A stretch of 64,000 nucleotides of DNA from Bacillus sp. S3 (GCF_005154805.1 NZ_CP039728.1:124001-188000), one strand, 5' to 3'; positions 8,798 through 17,756 are shown, numbered from the stretch's first letter. The notes: a model not told the origin generated them from the letters alone. Numbers and translations: made by a program.

Positions 8798-9727
8798 CTA
8801 TTTCTTTTCTCGATTTTCCCATTGTTGCGCCTTTTCTTTTAAGAATTGGATTTCTTTCACTAAATCCTCTTCCCTTCGTGCCCTCTGTTGAATTTCTCCC
8901 TTTAGGGAGCTTATTTCTTGATTCAAGCCCGTTACCCGGTTATCGTTTTTGTCGATGATGGAAGCAAGTCGGTTTTCATATTTATCATTCATATCATCTT
9001 GTATTTTTCCAATACGGTCCTGGAAGGATTGTTGTAATTCTCGTTCTTTTGCAAACAACTGACGCTCAAAATCAAATTCCCGTTGTTGGGTTTCCTGCTT
9101 TTTGTTTTCCTGAAGATGGGTAATCTCTTCATTTAAATGAGTAACAGAAAGCTTTAATTGTTCATTTTGAGTAATCGCGCTGGTCATACTGTCTATTTTT
9201 TGGGCTTGATTGGCAATTGTTTGGTCTTTAACTTGTAGTTGTTCATCTTGAACCAAAATCATTTTCATTTGATCATCCAGACGTCCTTTTAGGTTCATAA
9301 AGTTTTCTTCTAGTTTTTTATGATTTTCTTCAATATTCCTGAAATCAGATTCTTTTTGATCGAGTTTCTCCTTTAGGTCACCAAGTTGTCCTTTCAAAGT
9401 ATCGATTACTTCTTCTTTCTTTCCTATAAGCTCATCAAATTGTCGCTCTTGAAAAATGCGATTTGTTTCATTTTGCTTGGCCAAACCAACGAAAATCTCT
9501 GATATGTGAGCTGTTAATTGATTCAACTCGGTTAATTGAGAACCGTAACTCAATTCAGAAGCTAATGTGCTTTTATCTACCTCATCTAAAATCGCTTTTA
9601 GTTGCTCATTAAAAGTTGACAGCCCTCGAGCTTCTTTCATCGTCCGTAATAACATTTTAAATCGGTATTCTAACGCCTCATCATTGACCTTTCCGCCAAC
9701 CTGACCTGTGATTTTAATATCTTCCAC
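8798..9727 (-). CDS. Long coiled-coil protein of unknown function
   Basis: About 309 residues. The start is probably the GTG at 9727 (or TTG at 9730), just after GAGGGTGGGAG; an ATG at 9760 has a weaker ribosome binding site. Residues ~1-95 look like a folded helical head. From about residue 100 to the end the sequence is almost entirely charged heptads (Lys, Glu, Gln, Leu), a long coiled coil. No signal peptide or membrane segment is seen, so the protein is cytoplasmic. It is a single gene with a GGTTAACC-type palindromic site upstream, shared with a decayed coiled-coil gene at 13.1-13.5 kb. A KfrA-like or partition-related role would fit a plasmid but is only a guess. Confidence 0.6.
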   Translation of the reverse strand: MEDIKITGQVGGKVNDEALEYRFKMLLRTMKEARGLSTFNEQLKAILDEVDKSTLASELSYGSQLTELNQLTAHISEIFVGLAKQNETNRIFQERQFDELIGKKEEVIDTLKGQLGDLKEKLDQKESDFRNIEENHKKLEENFMNLKGRLDDQMKMILVQDEQLQVKDQTIANQAQKIDSMTSAITQNEQLKLSVTHLNEEITHLQENKKQETQQREFDFERQLFAKERELQQSFQDRIGKIQDDMNDKYENRLASIIDKNDNRVTGLNQEISSLKGEIQQRARREEDLVKEIQFLKEKAQQWENREKK

Positions 9728-9791
9728 CAAACTCCCACCCTCTATTGGATTCATTAACATAATAGTAAACCCTAAAATGCCTACAAGTCAA

Positions 9792-9818
9792 TGGTTAACC
9801 AGGTTAACCTAGTAAACC
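9792..9818. promoter_or_regulatory. GGTTAACC operator-like repeats upstream of the coiled-coil gene
   Basis: The segment contains TGGTTAACCA, then GGTTAACC, then AGTAAACC, all in 27 bp. It lies 65-90 bp upstream of the chosen start. A related perfect palindrome, ACCCGGTTAACCGGGT, lies upstream of the decayed coiled-coil gene at 13.6 kb. A shared repressor is the simplest reading. Confidence 0.4.
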
Positions 9819-9982
9819 TTTGATTATTTTCTTTTGCATTAGTATAAACATCGCGTCTAGGATTTCCACTGAAAAAGTTTTTGTTCCTTGGTATGTGCCC
9901 CTATCCAACTTAGCTAACAGCAGGTGAATGGCGAATCTAAAGAGTCTCCATTTCCGTTGGGTACATTGTAAGATAGTAACTC
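9819..9982. other. Intergenic stretch, nothing recognised
   Basis: About 160 bp between the operator-like repeats of the coiled-coil gene and the terminator of the convergent-side operon. I see no convincing small gene and no RNA structure. Confidence 0.4.
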
Positions 9983-10011
9983 AAAAAAAAATAGCAGCCA
10001 GTGGCTGCTAT
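9983..10011 (-). terminator. Rho-independent terminator of the 10.1-11.8 kb operon
   Basis: Read on the minus strand, ATAGCAGCCACTGGCTGCTAT forms a strong stem followed by a run of nine T. It lies about 60 bp after the stop of the repeat protein gene. Confidence 0.85.
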
Positions 10012-10069
10012 CAGCTTTGATACTTTAGGTTTATACCCTATAGTCTTTTCAAAATCTCCATCATCTTTC

Positions 10070-10789
10070 CTACATTTTTAAATGAACCTCATGTTTAGCA
10101 ATTCTCCAAGAACCAAAACTACTAAAGAATGTATGGCTTGAAGGAAGTCTTTGTTCAGAAGCGTATTCATCCCATACAGTCATACTGGCTTTTAGAAATA
10201 TATCTTTATGTTCTAGCGCGATTTTTATCAAGTCTGATTTAGTAAAATTAAATGTTTTTTTCTTTCCTACTATTTCTAGAATTTCATCATAAGTAAAATG
10301 TTTCTTTATTGTTTTGTAGGTAGGGAGTTTATTTTCTTTGGCATAAACATCCCATTGTTGCCGACTTTGATACTCAGCAGCATGTTCATTAAGGATACTT
10401 TTTATATGCTCCTTGCTATATATATCGCTCTTTCTCTTTTCACCACTTAGACCTATAAATTGCTTTAATTCACTCCACTTTCCAAAAGCCTTTATAAATG
10501 TTGCCGAAGCGGGAAGTCCTTTTTCCTTTGAATATTGGTCCCAAGTCGGCTTACTTCTCATATATTCCTTATGTTCAGTTGCGATCTGTTTTAATTCAGC
10601 AAAAGTATACGATGCTTTTTGTCCCGAAAGGTTAAAAGTCTTCTTTGTTTCATTCCAGGAACCAAAAATATAGATTAAATTAAAAGAAGAGGGTAGTTCA
10701 TGTTCTTTGGCATAAACATCCCACTCTTTTGCTGTTGTTAACTTATTTTTATGTGGTCTTATTAATTTTTTGATTTCGGTTTTGTTCAT
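10070..10789 (-). CDS. Four-repeat protein with homing-endonuclease-associated (HNH_repeat-like) motifs
   Basis: This 239-residue protein is built almost wholly of four ~55-residue units. Each carries a W-x2-Y-A/S-x-E-x2-L-P-x-S/Y motif followed by F-G-x-W (for example WDVYAKEHELPSS and FGSWNE). Units start near residues 20, 75, 138 and 200; the third has lost its FGSW. This matches the DNA-binding repeat often found beside HNH nuclease domains, but no nuclease domain is present. It is likely a small DNA-binding protein. It is the second gene of a pair, starting 15 bp after a four-helix membrane protein. Confidence 0.6.
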   Translation of the reverse strand: MNKTEIKKLIRPHKNKLTTAKEWDVYAKEHELPSSFNLIYIFGSWNETKKTFNLSGQKASYTFAELKQIATEHKEYMRSKPTWDQYSKEKGLPASATFIKAFGKWSELKQFIGLSGEKRKSDIYSKEHIKSILNEHAAEYQSRQQWDVYAKENKLPTYKTIKKHFTYDEILEIVGKKKTFNFTKSDLIKIALEHKDIFLKASMTVWDEYASEQRLPSSHTFFSSFGSWRIAKHEVHLKM

Positions 10790-10804
10790 TATTACTCCCT
10801 TTGT

Positions 10805-11842
10805 TTAGACTTCAACGACCCTAGAATCCAACATTATTTTTACAATATCTTCATTGGAAGCATCCATTTCTTTAATTACAGCAACATATCTATCAAAATC
10901 CTCTTGTGTTTCTGATTTTGAAATAGCGTCTAATAGATTTTGCTTCCTTTTGAAATAGGTCTTAATCTGTTCATTCGTGTATGTCTTAAAACCAAGAGAA
11001 TTAGTAATCCATTTAAATACATGATTAAAGTCATGTTCTGGCTTTAATATATATACTACTTCTTCATCATCTAAATTTAACTTACTCTGCAAAACATCAT
11101 ATTGAAGCTTTTCATTATAATCCCCATGGTCATAGGTTACTTTAAATTGCTTTACTTGATATTGACCGAAACTGGCCTTGTCCTTTTTTTCATCATACTT
11201 TTCAACCTTCAGTTTTATTACTGGGTTTTCCATCCAGTAGCGTGCACGAGGAAGTACTGCGAATATATCCTCGTTTTCAGTTACAGCTAGCAAAAAGTGA
11301 TAGTCACCCGTAGTTGGTAGTCTATTCAATCTTGCTCTTGCTGATTCTTTATCAATTACTTCAAATGATTCCTTCAACACTTCTATAACAGGTTTATTTC
11401 TTTCCTTTGCTAGTCTATACCTTTCTTCCTTAACCGCTTTGGGAGTAGTTATAGCATCGTAAAGAAAATAAATTGATAAAAAAGGAAATGAAATTACTAT
11501 AAAGATTGCTAATGTAATTTTACCACCTATTTCACTAGAGGAAAACATAGTGATTATCATGGCAATAACTAATAAACAAGCTAAAGCGGCAACGAAAAGC
11601 AAAGAGGCTTTAAAAGCTAACTTGAATAGAACGTACCCTGTTAAATAACCTTCTCCTTTATATATCAAACTATGTTTATCTAGGAAATCAACAATTCCCA
11701 TTGCATCAAGAATAGGAAGAATATTATCCCATTGAAAAACAATTATAAGAGCAACAACAATTCCCATCAACCCAGCTAGACCAGTCTGCTTACCTCTATG
11801 ATATTGCAAAACACCATTTGCTACACTAAGTATTGTATTCAT
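10805..11842 (-). CDS. Four-helix membrane protein with cytosolic C-terminal domain, unknown function
   Basis: About 345 residues. I choose the ATG at 11842, seven bases after GGCGGTG, over the ATG at 11857 that overlaps this ribosome binding site. Hydrophobic segments lie near residues 25-45, 70-100 and 105-130. The rest is a soluble domain of ~210 residues rich in Lys/Asp/Glu. It is probably co-transcribed with the downstream repeat protein. I recognise no family. Pairing of a membrane protein with a DNA-binding-repeat protein is unusual. Confidence 0.6.
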   Translation of the reverse strand: MNTILSVANGVLQYHRGKQTGLAGLMGIVVALIIVFQWDNILPILDAMGIVDFLDKHSLIYKGEGYLTGYVLFKLAFKASLLFVAALACLLVIAMIITMFSSSEIGGKITLAIFIVISFPFLSIYFLYDAITTPKAVKEERYRLAKERNKPVIEVLKESFEVIDKESARARLNRLPTTGDYHFLLAVTENEDIFAVLPRARYWMENPVIKLKVEKYDEKKDKASFGQYQVKQFKVTYDHGDYNEKLQYDVLQSKLNLDDEEVVYILKPEHDFNHVFKWITNSLGFKTYTNEQIKTYFKRKQNLLDAISKSETQEDFDRYVAVIKEMDASNEDIVKIMLDSRVVEV

Positions 11843-12053
11843 TAAGTTCACCGCCATATATATTGTAATAACTATACCGAATATTACACCATTTTATAGT
11901 ATTATTATAGTACCTATATATGGAAAAGTCAATCAAAATTGGATAGAAGATCCTCTTTAAAAGCCAGGAATTTCAAGGTATTGGATGAATTCCCTAAAAT
12001 ACTCTAACGCAAAATCCCCCACCTTATGGTAGCATAATATAGAGGTGGTAATT

Positions 12054-12800
12054 ATGTTCGTTTCTCCTATGCTACTGCATAAGTTTTCTCCACCGTTCAA
12101 CGATTTGCCCTGGGAAGAGGATAGTTATATTAGTGAATTGAAATTAGATGGATTCCGTTTGGTGCTTTCCAAATTCAAGGGAAAAATTAACCTCCATACT
12201 CGTCACAAGAATGACGTAACATCGAAATTTCCTGAGCTACTTTCTATAAACATCCCTGACGGAACAGTGCTTGATGGAGAAATAGTAGTAACTGATTCTT
12301 TAGGAAAACCAGATTTTGAGGAAACCATGAGCCGCTTTCATGCGGGGAAAAATGGTAAACAGAGGATTCAATATTGTATATTCGATATTATTTATTACAA
12401 GGGTAAAAAAATTACATCTAAACCGCTTATAGAGCGTAAGGAGATACTTGAGTCCATAATAGTTCCAAACGAAAATATAGCCCTTGTTCAATGGACCAAA
12501 GGCAACGGGGAAGCATACTTCAATCTAATAAAAGAACATGGCTTAGAGGGCATCGTAATGAAGCGTGCAAATTCTTCATATCAGATAAACAAAAGAAGCC
12601 ACGATTGGCTAAAAGTTATAAATTATCAATTTGCCGAAGCGTATGTAACAGGATACCGAAAAGATGAATTTGGCTTATTGTTAGGATTAGAAGATAAAGG
12701 GAAAATTCGTCAAGCTGGAATGATGGAATTCATGACTCCTGCGGCAAGAAAACAATTTTATCGGATTCAAAAAGATTTAATTATAGACCAAAAACAATAA
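12054..12800 (+). CDS. ATP-dependent DNA ligase (small, phage/plasmid type)
   Basis: A 248-residue protein. The start is the ATG at 12054 after AGAGGTGG; a GTG at 12045 lies inside that ribosome binding site. Nucleotidyltransferase motifs are in order: motif I ELKLDGFR with the adenylated Lys30, motif III-like DGE at 74-76, motif IV EGIVMK at 165-170, motif V WLK at 185-187. A short C-terminal segment (~60 residues) could be a reduced OB domain. The size and layout resemble the SPbeta YoqV-type ligase more than full LigD. It seals nicks, likely serving plasmid or phage-derived repair. It is a single gene. Confidence 0.85.
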   Translation: MFVSPMLLHKFSPPFNDLPWEEDSYISELKLDGFRLVLSKFKGKINLHTRHKNDVTSKFPELLSINIPDGTVLDGEIVVTDSLGKPDFEETMSRFHAGKNGKQRIQYCIFDIIYYKGKKITSKPLIERKEILESIIVPNENIALVQWTKGNGEAYFNLIKEHGLEGIVMKRANSSYQINKRSHDWLKVINYQFAEAYVTGYRKDEFGLLLGLEDKGKIRQAGMMEFMTPAARKQFYRIQKDLIIDQKQ

Positions 12801-12901
12801 ATTTGTTTATCTTGATCCTAAGATTTAAACTAAAAGTGAAATTCCGTAATTTTACAAAGGATGGGAAACTGAGGATTCCTTCTTTTGTTGAATATGTATC
12901 A

Positions 12902-12937
12902 TAGGGCTTAATCCATTCTGGACAAGCCCTATTAATT
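12902..12937 (+). terminator. Terminator downstream of the DNA ligase gene
   Basis: The stem TAGGGCTT/AAGCCCTA has a 14-base loop and is followed by TTAATTTTC. Its position 100 bp after the ligase gene fits its terminator. Confidence 0.55.
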
Positions 12938-13094
12938 TTCACTAAAACATGCACCAAAAATGTTATGGTTTTATGCTGTTTTAACTAGACACAAACTACT
13001 TAGTTGACTTCTTTTAATGTGGATTTCAACAAGATCTTTATAGTTAGAACATTCTGACTTTGTTCAATTCCTTTTTCATGCTTTAAATTCCAAC

Positions 13095-13550
13095 TTATTT
13101 AAATTTAGACTCCATCTCTTTAAGTTTTTCTTTTAAGTTCTTATTTTCTACTTTAATTTGATTTTAACTGAATGTTCTCCAGTTCAGTTTTTTCTAATAA
13201 AGAGGAGAGTGCCTCGATTTTGTCCTCTTTTTGCTTTAGCATCCCTTTATATTCGGATTCCGAATATTTCATTATGTTATTGTGTGACTCGATCACGTTT
13301 ATAAATTGCTTGACTATTAAGGTCGTGGCTCGTTCAACTTCTGCCAGGTTGTGACCAATCTCGGTCTCGGTTAACTTTTTCCTTTGCAAGTAGTCCTTGA
13401 AAAATGGATAGGTTATATCGAAATACTCTCCCTTATCCTTAATAAGGCCTAATTGTTTAGCAGCATCTAACAAGCCGTGAACATCGTAAGCTACCTCATT
13501 AGTGGCTTTAATACCAATATTGACTTTAGACCATAGAAAATCCCGCCCTT
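13095..13550 (-). pseudogene. Decayed coiled-coil protein gene (frameshifted, no clear start)
   Basis: The frame is open from about 13550 but has no ATG. It encodes VNIGIKATNEVAYDVHG, then LLDAAKQLGLIKDKGEYF and a heptad-rich segment to about 13153, where it stops after ENIQLKSN. A +1 shift restores the heptads at once (QIKVENKNLKEKLKEMESK) with a stop at 13095. The gene has therefore probably lost its C-terminus by a one-base insertion, and perhaps its N-terminus too. A TTG start at 13473 is possible but leaves clear coding sequence upstream. A perfect palindrome lies about 60-75 bp upstream. Confidence 0.55.
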
Positions 13551-13610
13551 TAGGTTATTTATAACCATTATGGACAGTATGTTAATTATTTAATCGAAAT
13601 TTTTGGGGTT

Positions 13611-13626
13611 ACCCGGTTAACCGGGT
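13611..13626. promoter_or_regulatory. Perfect 16-bp palindrome upstream of the decayed coiled-coil gene
   Basis: ACCCGGTTAACCGGGT is a perfect inverted repeat. The GGTTAACC core recurs at 9792-9818 before the intact coiled-coil gene. It is probably an operator. Confidence 0.45.
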
Positions 13627-13723
13627 ATCTTTAGAATTGTTCAATTGGTTTTTAAAAGCCCTTTATTTCACTAAATTCTCTATATTGTATACCTGTTTTT
13701 ATAATTAAGTTTTCCAATATAAA

Positions 13724-14890
13724 TCAAATCAAGGTGGTTAACTTCTTTTGAAATCTCCTTTCATAATCCTCAACTTTATCTATAAGAACCTGCCTTATTA
13801 CATTACTAATTTCAGATGGCTGAGGTATCCCGAATTCAAATCCGACAATTGATTCCTTACTAGAGTTTTCCCAACCGCCAATTAAAGCGGAAATATTAAT
13901 TTGGCATACCAACTGATTTATGATGCTATATAATTGATTCTGTTCACTCGATACAAAATAACTGTCCTTGGTTGTCCTTCCCATAAGGTAGGAACCTTTT
14001 GCTGTTTTTTTATAGGTTAGATGGTCTAAAAGTTCTTTACGATTAACTGTAGCTCTATGGGCAACCGCTGAAGAAGTATAGCTGTGCAGATCAAGTGAAG
14101 CAATTAATTGATTGTAGCTATCCTCCTTCTGAAGTTCCTTTTTTAGAGCTTGTACTGCAAGCAATTTTAACTTTAAGATTTCGCATTCTTCATAAAATCG
14201 TTCCACTTTTTTCTGTAGTTCATCCTTATAAAGCGGGAAGAGTTGCTCCAACATGGTTGAATCGACTTTTTCTTTGTATCTTTCGAAAAATCTTGGTAAA
14301 TAGTAAGAATGCAAAGTAAATTGAATATCTCCTTTTTCATTATGAAAAGGGATTAATTCTAAATAAGGAAATTGGTTAGATTTTAAAAACTCAATTTTTT
14401 CATCATCTAATTCATGGCTTACAAAAACTTCACAGGCTAAGGCCTTGTTATCCCCTTTATCAAGACATATTATATCAGCTATAAATTGGCTGCCTGGTAT
14501 AACAGTTTCCGTTGAAGCGCTTATTACATCATAGAATGAAATGATTTCACTTAAAGAAATGATGGAATGGTCTGAAATGCCTGCTTCGTTTTTTAAGAGT
14601 TCTAAAGCCGGAATATGTTTTCCTAAATCAAACGGTAGATCGATTCCTTCACCATCATTTATTTTTTCAGCCAAATAGTGCTTAGCTTCAAAATGCAAAA
14701 TAGTTTCATAGTTAGCTGAACATTCGGTATCTGGCTTATGGGAGAAGTGATGTTCCCGAATACTTCCCTTTTTTGAGAACACTTCCTCTTTGCAATGTGG
14801 GCAATAATATATTCGATTTTTTTCTATCCTGTCTTTAATAAAAACAAGGCTTCCGGTTTCGTCATAAGCACAATGTAATTTTACTGCCAT
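13724..14890 (-). CDS. CoiA-like competence/nuclease-domain protein
   Basis: About 388 residues. I choose the ATG at 14890, six bases after AAAGGTG; the upstream TTG at 14908 precedes that site. A zinc-ribbon-like YYCPHCKEEV near residue 30 is followed by HHFSHKPDTEC and LHFEAKHYLAEKI, the pattern of CoiA-family proteins. A PD-(D/E)xK-like core follows: FIADIICLD, then ACEVFVSHELDDEKI. CoiA acts on incoming single-stranded DNA during competence; plasmid-borne relatives are common. The C-terminal ~200 residues are helical with no motif I know. It is divergent from the next gene. Confidence 0.6.
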   Translation of the reverse strand: MAVKLHCAYDETGSLVFIKDRIEKNRIYYCPHCKEEVFSKKGSIREHHFSHKPDTECSANYETILHFEAKHYLAEKINDGEGIDLPFDLGKHIPALELLKNEAGISDHSIISLSEIISFYDVISASTETVIPGSQFIADIICLDKGDNKALACEVFVSHELDDEKIEFLKSNQFPYLELIPFHNEKGDIQFTLHSYYLPRFFERYKEKVDSTMLEQLFPLYKDELQKKVERFYEECEILKLKLLAVQALKKELQKEDSYNQLIASLDLHSYTSSAVAHRATVNRKELLDHLTYKKTAKGSYLMGRTTKDSYFVSSEQNQLYSIINQLVCQINISALIGGWENSSKESIVGFEFGIPQPSEISNVIRQVLIDKVEDYERRFQKKLTTLI

Positions 14891-14959
14891 TTCGTTCACC
14901 TTTTCCAAAACTCAATATAATAAATAATACCATAAGTTGCCAAAAAAGAGGGTTGTTTC

Positions 14960-15319
14960 ATGAAAGAACTTTTGCCGGAAGAAGCTAAAGATATAGCTTT
15001 AAATTACATAGTATTGAATCTTTTAGTAATTGCCATGAACAAAGACATTGAAGCAATACGGAATTCAAGTCTCAAATTAAAAGAGCACCATGCTCTTTTT
15101 ATGGAAAAGGTAAGGGATATGGCAATTAAGGATACTTCCAAAACCAAAAAGGAAATGGCTCGAAAGGGAATAAAGGTATTCGATAGGGAACATATTAACG
15201 AAGATTTTGTAAGATACAAATATGTTGTTAGAGGGTATGAATCTGAATTCCGTTTTTTTATCCATGGATTAAAGATGCAAACGGGAAAAAAGCTTGATTT
15301 TTATTATAATTCATTATAA
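14960..15319 (+). CDS. Small cytoplasmic protein of unknown function
   Basis: A 119-residue, Lys-rich, mostly helical protein. Its start follows AGAGGG and it is closed by its own terminator at 15327-15358. There is no signal peptide or membrane segment. It is divergently transcribed from the CoiA-like gene. I recognise no family. Confidence 0.55.
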   Translation: MKELLPEEAKDIALNYIVLNLLVIAMNKDIEAIRNSSLKLKEHHALFMEKVRDMAIKDTSKTKKEMARKGIKVFDREHINEDFVRYKYVVRGYESEFRFFIHGLKMQTGKKLDFYYNSL

Positions 15320-15326
15320 CAAATGG

Positions 15327-15358
15327 AGGACAGGAGCTAGTAACCTGTCCTGTTCTTT
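15327..15358 (+). terminator. Terminator after the 119-residue gene
   Basis: The stem AGGACAGG/CCTGTCCT is followed by GTTCTTTTG. It separates this gene from the MmcB-like gene that starts at 15400. Confidence 0.65.
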
Positions 15359-15399
15359 TGCTAAAATAAGTGTACGGCGCACTTTTTCAGGGAGGTAAA

Positions 15400-16806
15400 A
15401 TGGCTGCAATTAATGGTACCGATAATATCAGTTTAGCTGTAATGAATGCCTTAAAATCAGGAGCAAAAGTAAAAGACATTCCTATTGAATTCGGAATTTC
15501 AATCGATCAAGCTAAACGGTTATCTAGGCTTTTAAATTTTATTGCAAAGGCTGACGAAAACATCAGCAAAGAAGCTTTTGAAAGGCTAAGACAATTAGGA
15601 ACAAAAGCATTGGTACTTTATCCGTTATCTAAACAAGATGATTGGGAAGGACTTAATGATATTCTCCTTTCTATACCTCTAGAAATTACTCGAGATAAAT
15701 TAACTCTTCAGATAGCCGGTCTTGAAGAAAAGAGAGACCGAATCAAAGAATTTCAAATTGAAGTGGATAACAGGATCTTTAGATTAGAAAAGCAGAACGA
15801 AACCCTCAAAGAGCAACAAGCTAATTTACGGCATTTACAAGCTCAAATCGAAGAACAAGCCGCATTTCTATGTAAATACGACGAACCGGTAAGAATATTT
15901 CTTATAGAACACTTAGGGTTAACTAAAAATGGCCAATTAAGCCTTGCTAAAAGACTAGATTATTATTGGCAGAAAAACCTTCAAAAGAAGGGGATTATCC
16001 ATTTTAATAAACCACCTGAAGCATATAGAATGGAATACCATGATTGGATGGAAAAGAACAAAGAAATCGCTTATACTTATACCATTTTAGATTTAGATGC
16101 TCTGGCAGAAGAACTTCCGATTAGATGGAAACGTGGTTGGGATTGCACCTGGAATTACGATAAAGAAGCAAAAAGAAATGAGAATAACAAATTTAGTTCA
16201 TGGTCCACTCCAACAAACCCTTACTACAATAACACTGAAGAAATAGCTGGTAACCTAAAAGGTGAAATTGAACGAATTGGAGAATTATTAAGTAAGATTG
16301 AAGAAGAAAAAGAGGAAATACAAAATGAAATTGCCAAACTTAGAAAGACTTCTCCTAAATCCTTTATGGAACAAGTTGAGGCAAGTAATAAACTTTCACC
16401 AAGAGAATTAAAGCGTCATGGTGAGCTTCAAAACCTAGCGCTCAAATGGTTGTATCATAAAGGTTATACCTGTTCAGCTGAGTTTAGTTTGAATAGCGGT
16501 AAACGAGTGGATGTAATTGGCTACAACGAAAGCGGACATATTATTGTAATTGAAGTGAAAGCATCCAGGAATGACTATGTTTCAGATAACAAATGGACTG
16601 AATACCTCAATTATTGTGATGAATTTTATTTTCTGTTAGATCACTCATACTGGTACAAGGATAAAGACGTTGGCTTATTAAAATCACATGGCAAAGGCTT
16701 AGTAATAGAATATCCTTGTAATCTCCCTTGCAAGGCGGAAAATAAGAAGCAAACCATTTTTAGTATATCCCGCAGTTTGTCAAAAAAGCTTGTATTCGGG
16801 TATTAA
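15400..16806 (+). CDS. MmcB-type nuclease-domain protein with N-terminal HTH and coiled coil
   Basis: 468 residues from the ATG at 15400, which follows GGGAGG; a GTG at 15370 gives a longer frame without support. The first ~45 residues look like a helix-turn-helix (VKDIPIEFGISIDQAKRLSRLL). A coiled coil lies around residues 110-165, and a second around 285-325. The C-terminal ~140 residues match the MmcB/restriction-endonuclease-like fold: HGELQNLALKWLYHKGY, then KRVDVIGYN and IIVIEVKASRNDY (the Asp and Glu-x-Lys active site). A DNA repair or plasmid-maintenance nuclease is likely. Two small genes follow. Confidence 0.65.
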   Translation: MAAINGTDNISLAVMNALKSGAKVKDIPIEFGISIDQAKRLSRLLNFIAKADENISKEAFERLRQLGTKALVLYPLSKQDDWEGLNDILLSIPLEITRDKLTLQIAGLEEKRDRIKEFQIEVDNRIFRLEKQNETLKEQQANLRHLQAQIEEQAAFLCKYDEPVRIFLIEHLGLTKNGQLSLAKRLDYYWQKNLQKKGIIHFNKPPEAYRMEYHDWMEKNKEIAYTYTILDLDALAEELPIRWKRGWDCTWNYDKEAKRNENNKFSSWSTPTNPYYNNTEEIAGNLKGEIERIGELLSKIEEEKEEIQNEIAKLRKTSPKSFMEQVEASNKLSPRELKRHGELQNLALKWLYHKGYTCSAEFSLNSGKRVDVIGYNESGHIIVIEVKASRNDYVSDNKWTEYLNYCDEFYFLLDHSYWYKDKDVGLLKSHGKGLVIEYPCNLPCKAENKKQTIFSISRSLSKKLVFGY

Positions 16807-16835
16807 ACAAACCATTAAATTAAGGAGTTGAAATA

Positions 16836-16934
16836 ATGGAAGAGTATAGTTTCAGTCGAGGAAGGATAGTCCTTGAGGGAAAAGATGTATTAATTTTTCA
16901 GTTACGCAATCAAGAGGTAACTAGTTTACAATGA
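16836..16934 (+). CDS. 32-residue small protein upstream of the GIY-YIG gene
   Basis: The ATG at 16836 follows AAGGAG. The frame encodes MEEYSFSRGRIVLEGKDVLI and ends at LQ. Its TGA stop overlaps the ATG of the next gene (ATGA), a translational-coupling arrangement, so it is probably a real leader gene. Function unknown. Confidence 0.5.
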   Translation: MEEYSFSRGRIVLEGKDVLIFQLRNQEVTSLQ

Positions 16935-17353
16935 CTACTGTTTACATAAGATGGTATGGCCCATACAGCCTTGATAATATTAATATAAGGGATATTGCTT
17001 ACCATAATGGGGTTTATTCAATTTATCGTGTTTTTGGTGGGAAGGAAACTTTACTTTATATAGGAAAGACAGGGCGTTCCTTTATTCAGCGGATCACTGA
17101 ACATAACAAGGACTGGCTTTGGAATGTGAGGGGAGCAATACAGATTCGGTTCGGAATTTTAGAGTACCCTCATGGTGGAAGGTATTCTGTTCAGAAGTTA
17201 AATGATACTGAATCGCTTTTAATTTACTGGCATAGCCCACCTTTCAATACAACCTACAGGGAAAGGTATTATGGAAGAGATAAATTAGAAATTATTAATG
17301 TAGGCAGAAGGGGTTCTCTTGATAAGAATATTACGACTAGTATTCTAATTTAA
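16931..17353 (+). CDS. GIY-YIG nuclease-family protein
   Basis: A 140-residue protein consisting of little more than one GIY-YIG domain. GVYSIYRV (residues 29-36) and LLYIGKTG (about 46-53) correspond to the GIY and YIG strands. The catalytic-type Arg lies in RSFIQRITEH, and a Glu in NDTESLLIYWHSPPFN. It starts inside the stop codon of the 32-residue gene, so the two are likely coupled. A stem with T-run at 17353-17388 ends the unit. Stand-alone GIY-YIG proteins are common on mobile DNA; the target is unknown. Confidence 0.75.
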   Translation: MTTVYIRWYGPYSLDNINIRDIAYHNGVYSIYRVFGGKETLLYIGKTGRSFIQRITEHNKDWLWNVRGAIQIRFGILEYPHGGRYSVQKLNDTESLLIYWHSPPFNTTYRERYYGRDKLEIINVGRRGSLDKNITTSILI

Positions 17354-17388
17354 TCATTCCAAAGTCTGTAATGATTTATTTTTTTACT
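17353..17388 (+). terminator. Terminator after the GIY-YIG gene
   Basis: The stem AATCATT/AATGATT with an 11-base loop is followed by TATTTTTTTAC. Confidence 0.6.
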
Positions 17389-17441
17389 TCTATGTGTCAC
17401 TATATAATCTAGTTATAAATTGTTTTATGGAGTGTGTTTAG

Positions 17442-17726
17442 GTGAAAAGTACAGGCATAGTAAGAAAACTTGATGAATTAGGGCGTATCGTCATTCCAAA
17501 AGAATTAAGAAGGACGCTTGATATCGAACATAAGGATCCGGTGGAGATATTCCTTGATGAAGAGAAAATCATTTTAAGGAAATATGAAGTGGTAAATCAA
17601 TGCATGGTTACTGGAAAGATTGTAAAGTCCCCAATTATTGTTGCTGATGGGGAAATAGTATTAAGTACCGAAGGGGCAGAACTATTAATTAAGCAAATTG
17701 AGGAACAATACTTATTACATAATTAA
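17442..17726 (+). CDS. AbrB/SpoVT-family transcriptional regulator
   Basis: 94 residues starting at GTG. The N-terminal swapped-hairpin domain is unmistakable: MKSTGIVRKLDELGRIVIPK is the AbrB signature. A C-terminal ~45-residue oligomerisation segment follows, as in AbrB and Abh. It binds DNA as a dimer or tetramer. Being beside the candidate replication origin, it may tune plasmid genes to growth phase. It converges with the large HTH gene across a shared terminator. Confidence 0.9.
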   Translation: MKSTGIVRKLDELGRIVIPKELRRTLDIEHKDPVEIFLDEEKIILRKYEVVNQCMVTGKIVKSPIIVADGEIVLSTEGAELLIKQIEEQYLLHN

Positions 17727-17756
17727 TCAAATACTTATACAAAAGGGAGTAAACAA

